From Hyphomicrobiales bacterium (GTDB taxonomy: Bacteria; Pseudomonadota; Alphaproteobacteria; Rhizobiales; Rhizobiaceae), in contig UBXG01000019.1 in NCBI GenBank assembly GCA_900469475.1, forward strand, positions 186,001 through 250,000: DNA of 64,000 bases, read 5' to 3'. The translations under genes and the position numbers were made by a program. The notes beneath the pieces are model-generated. The model did no database searches and was not told the origin of the DNA. It saw only the letters and a program-made list of their open reading frames with translations. How positions within the stretch are numbered: the first letter of the stretch is position 1; the number at the start of each line of letters is the position of its first letter. Below are positions 63,601-64,000 of the stretch, piece after piece.

Positions 63601-63858
63601 CCGATCCTGATGACCTCCATGGCCTTCATCATGGGTGTCGTGCCGCTGGTCACCTCGACCGGTGCCGGTTCCGAAATGCGTGCTGCCATGGGTGTTGCGG
63701 TGTTCTCTGGCATGATTGGTGTCACCTTCTTCGGCATCTTCATGACGCCGGTCTTCTACGTGCTGATTCGCAGGCTGACAGGCAACCGTCCGCTCAAGCA
63801 GCATCACCACAACGACAACGAACATTCGGCGGAGGTACTCCCGATCGCCGCCGAATAG
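60661..63858 (+). CDS. RND efflux pump (MexF/AcrB type)
   Basis: A 1065-residue HAE1-family proton antiporter: N-terminal [35 protein letters not shown], TM4 [27 protein letters not shown] containing the two intramembrane aspartates, and TM10 [22 protein letters not shown] with the conserved lysine. Twelve TM segments and two large periplasmic loops are expected and fit the length. It is 120 bp downstream of the adaptor and closed by a terminator. Exports drugs or plant aromatics with an unlinked outer-membrane channel. Confidence 0.93.
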   Translation: [1065 protein letters not shown]

Positions 63859-63898
63859 GGGCCGTGCCGAGACTTAACTCCAGTACTCGACATGCCAG

Positions 63899-63925
63899 GG
63901 CGGGGCCGAAAGGTCCCGCCTTTTC
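63899..63925 (+). terminator. Rho-independent terminator after the RND pump
   Basis: A 9-bp stem (GGCGGGGCC with GGTCCCGCC, one G-U) and GAAA loop followed by TTTTCT. It is the end of the adaptor-pump unit. The last 75 bases of the window hold nothing recognisable. Confidence 0.88.
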
Positions 63926-64000
63926 TATGTTCATATTTTCGTTTTAGCTAATTTACCCTTATTTCGAAGAATTTGCTGGTGGTCGCTGATTTCCTTTGCA

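Overview
The window looks like chromosomal or chromid DNA from a Rhizobium-type alphaproteobacterium (Rhizobiaceae). Base composition is GC-rich, the proteins read as rhizobial, intergenic regions carry mosaic repeats of the kind common in rhizobia, and there is an exact alphaproteobacterial general-stress (EcfG) promoter. No rRNA, tRNA, CRISPR array, phage or transposase gene was found. Genes are densely packed, with about 55 coding regions.

Layout. 0-20.7 kb is a mixture of small units: the tail of a prohibitin-like protein; a methionine ABC transporter (metI, metN, metQ); a cupin; a stress-promoter-driven unknown gene; an AhpD-like protein; an L-fuconate dehydratase; a fused glyoxalase-fold dioxygenase/esterase next to a DHA2 drug exporter; a gamma-glutamyltransferase; a MOFRL glycerate kinase; an OsmC protein; a flavin monooxygenase with a CMD-fold neighbour; a LysR/SDR pair; and a class III nucleotide cyclase.

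20.7-53.7 kb is the most interesting part. A tight minus-strand operon (29970 down to 20734), with a divergent CoA ligase (30268-31881), encodes a CoA-dependent aerobic aromatic pathway. It has aryl-CoA ligase, a fused aryl-CoA monooxygenase/Old-Yellow-Enzyme reductase, SDR, enoyl-CoA hydratase, acyl-CoA dehydrogenase, glutaryl-CoA dehydrogenase, 4HBT thioesterase, RidA deaminase and a FadJ-type bifunctional enzyme. This matches the 2-aminobenzoyl-CoA (anthranilate) route described in Azoarcus/Aromatoleum evansii. Beside it lie a five-gene peptide-type ABC importer ending in a glyoxalase-fold gene, indolepyruvate ferredoxin oxidoreductase (iorA, iorB), two MarR regulators, two paralogous phytoene-desaturase-like flavoproteins flanking an isatin-hydrolase/kynurenine-formamidase-type cyclase, an aminotransferase with an amino-acid ABC binding protein and permease, an HpcH-type aldolase, a class V PLP enzyme and a GntR regulator.

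A near-palindromic sequence, best form TTTTAAGCTTAAAA, lies upstream of the ligase/monooxygenase pair, the ABC importer, one flavoprotein, the aminotransferase and (weaker) the class V PLP enzyme. It suggests that this roughly 33 kb is one regulon, plausibly under a MarR protein encoded inside it. My working hypothesis is a catabolic supercluster taking an indolic or aryl amino acid through its 2-oxo acid or isatin-type intermediates to anthranilate, then through CoA-bound ring reduction to glutaryl-CoA. The middle steps are not assignable from sequence alone.

53.8-64 kb holds a DMT exporter, an AraC regulator, an ECF41-type sigma factor with a divergent CMD/AhpD target gene and a well-matched ECF41 promoter between them, a LysR regulator, an atypical HSL-family hydrolase and an RND efflux adaptor/pump pair closed by a terminator.
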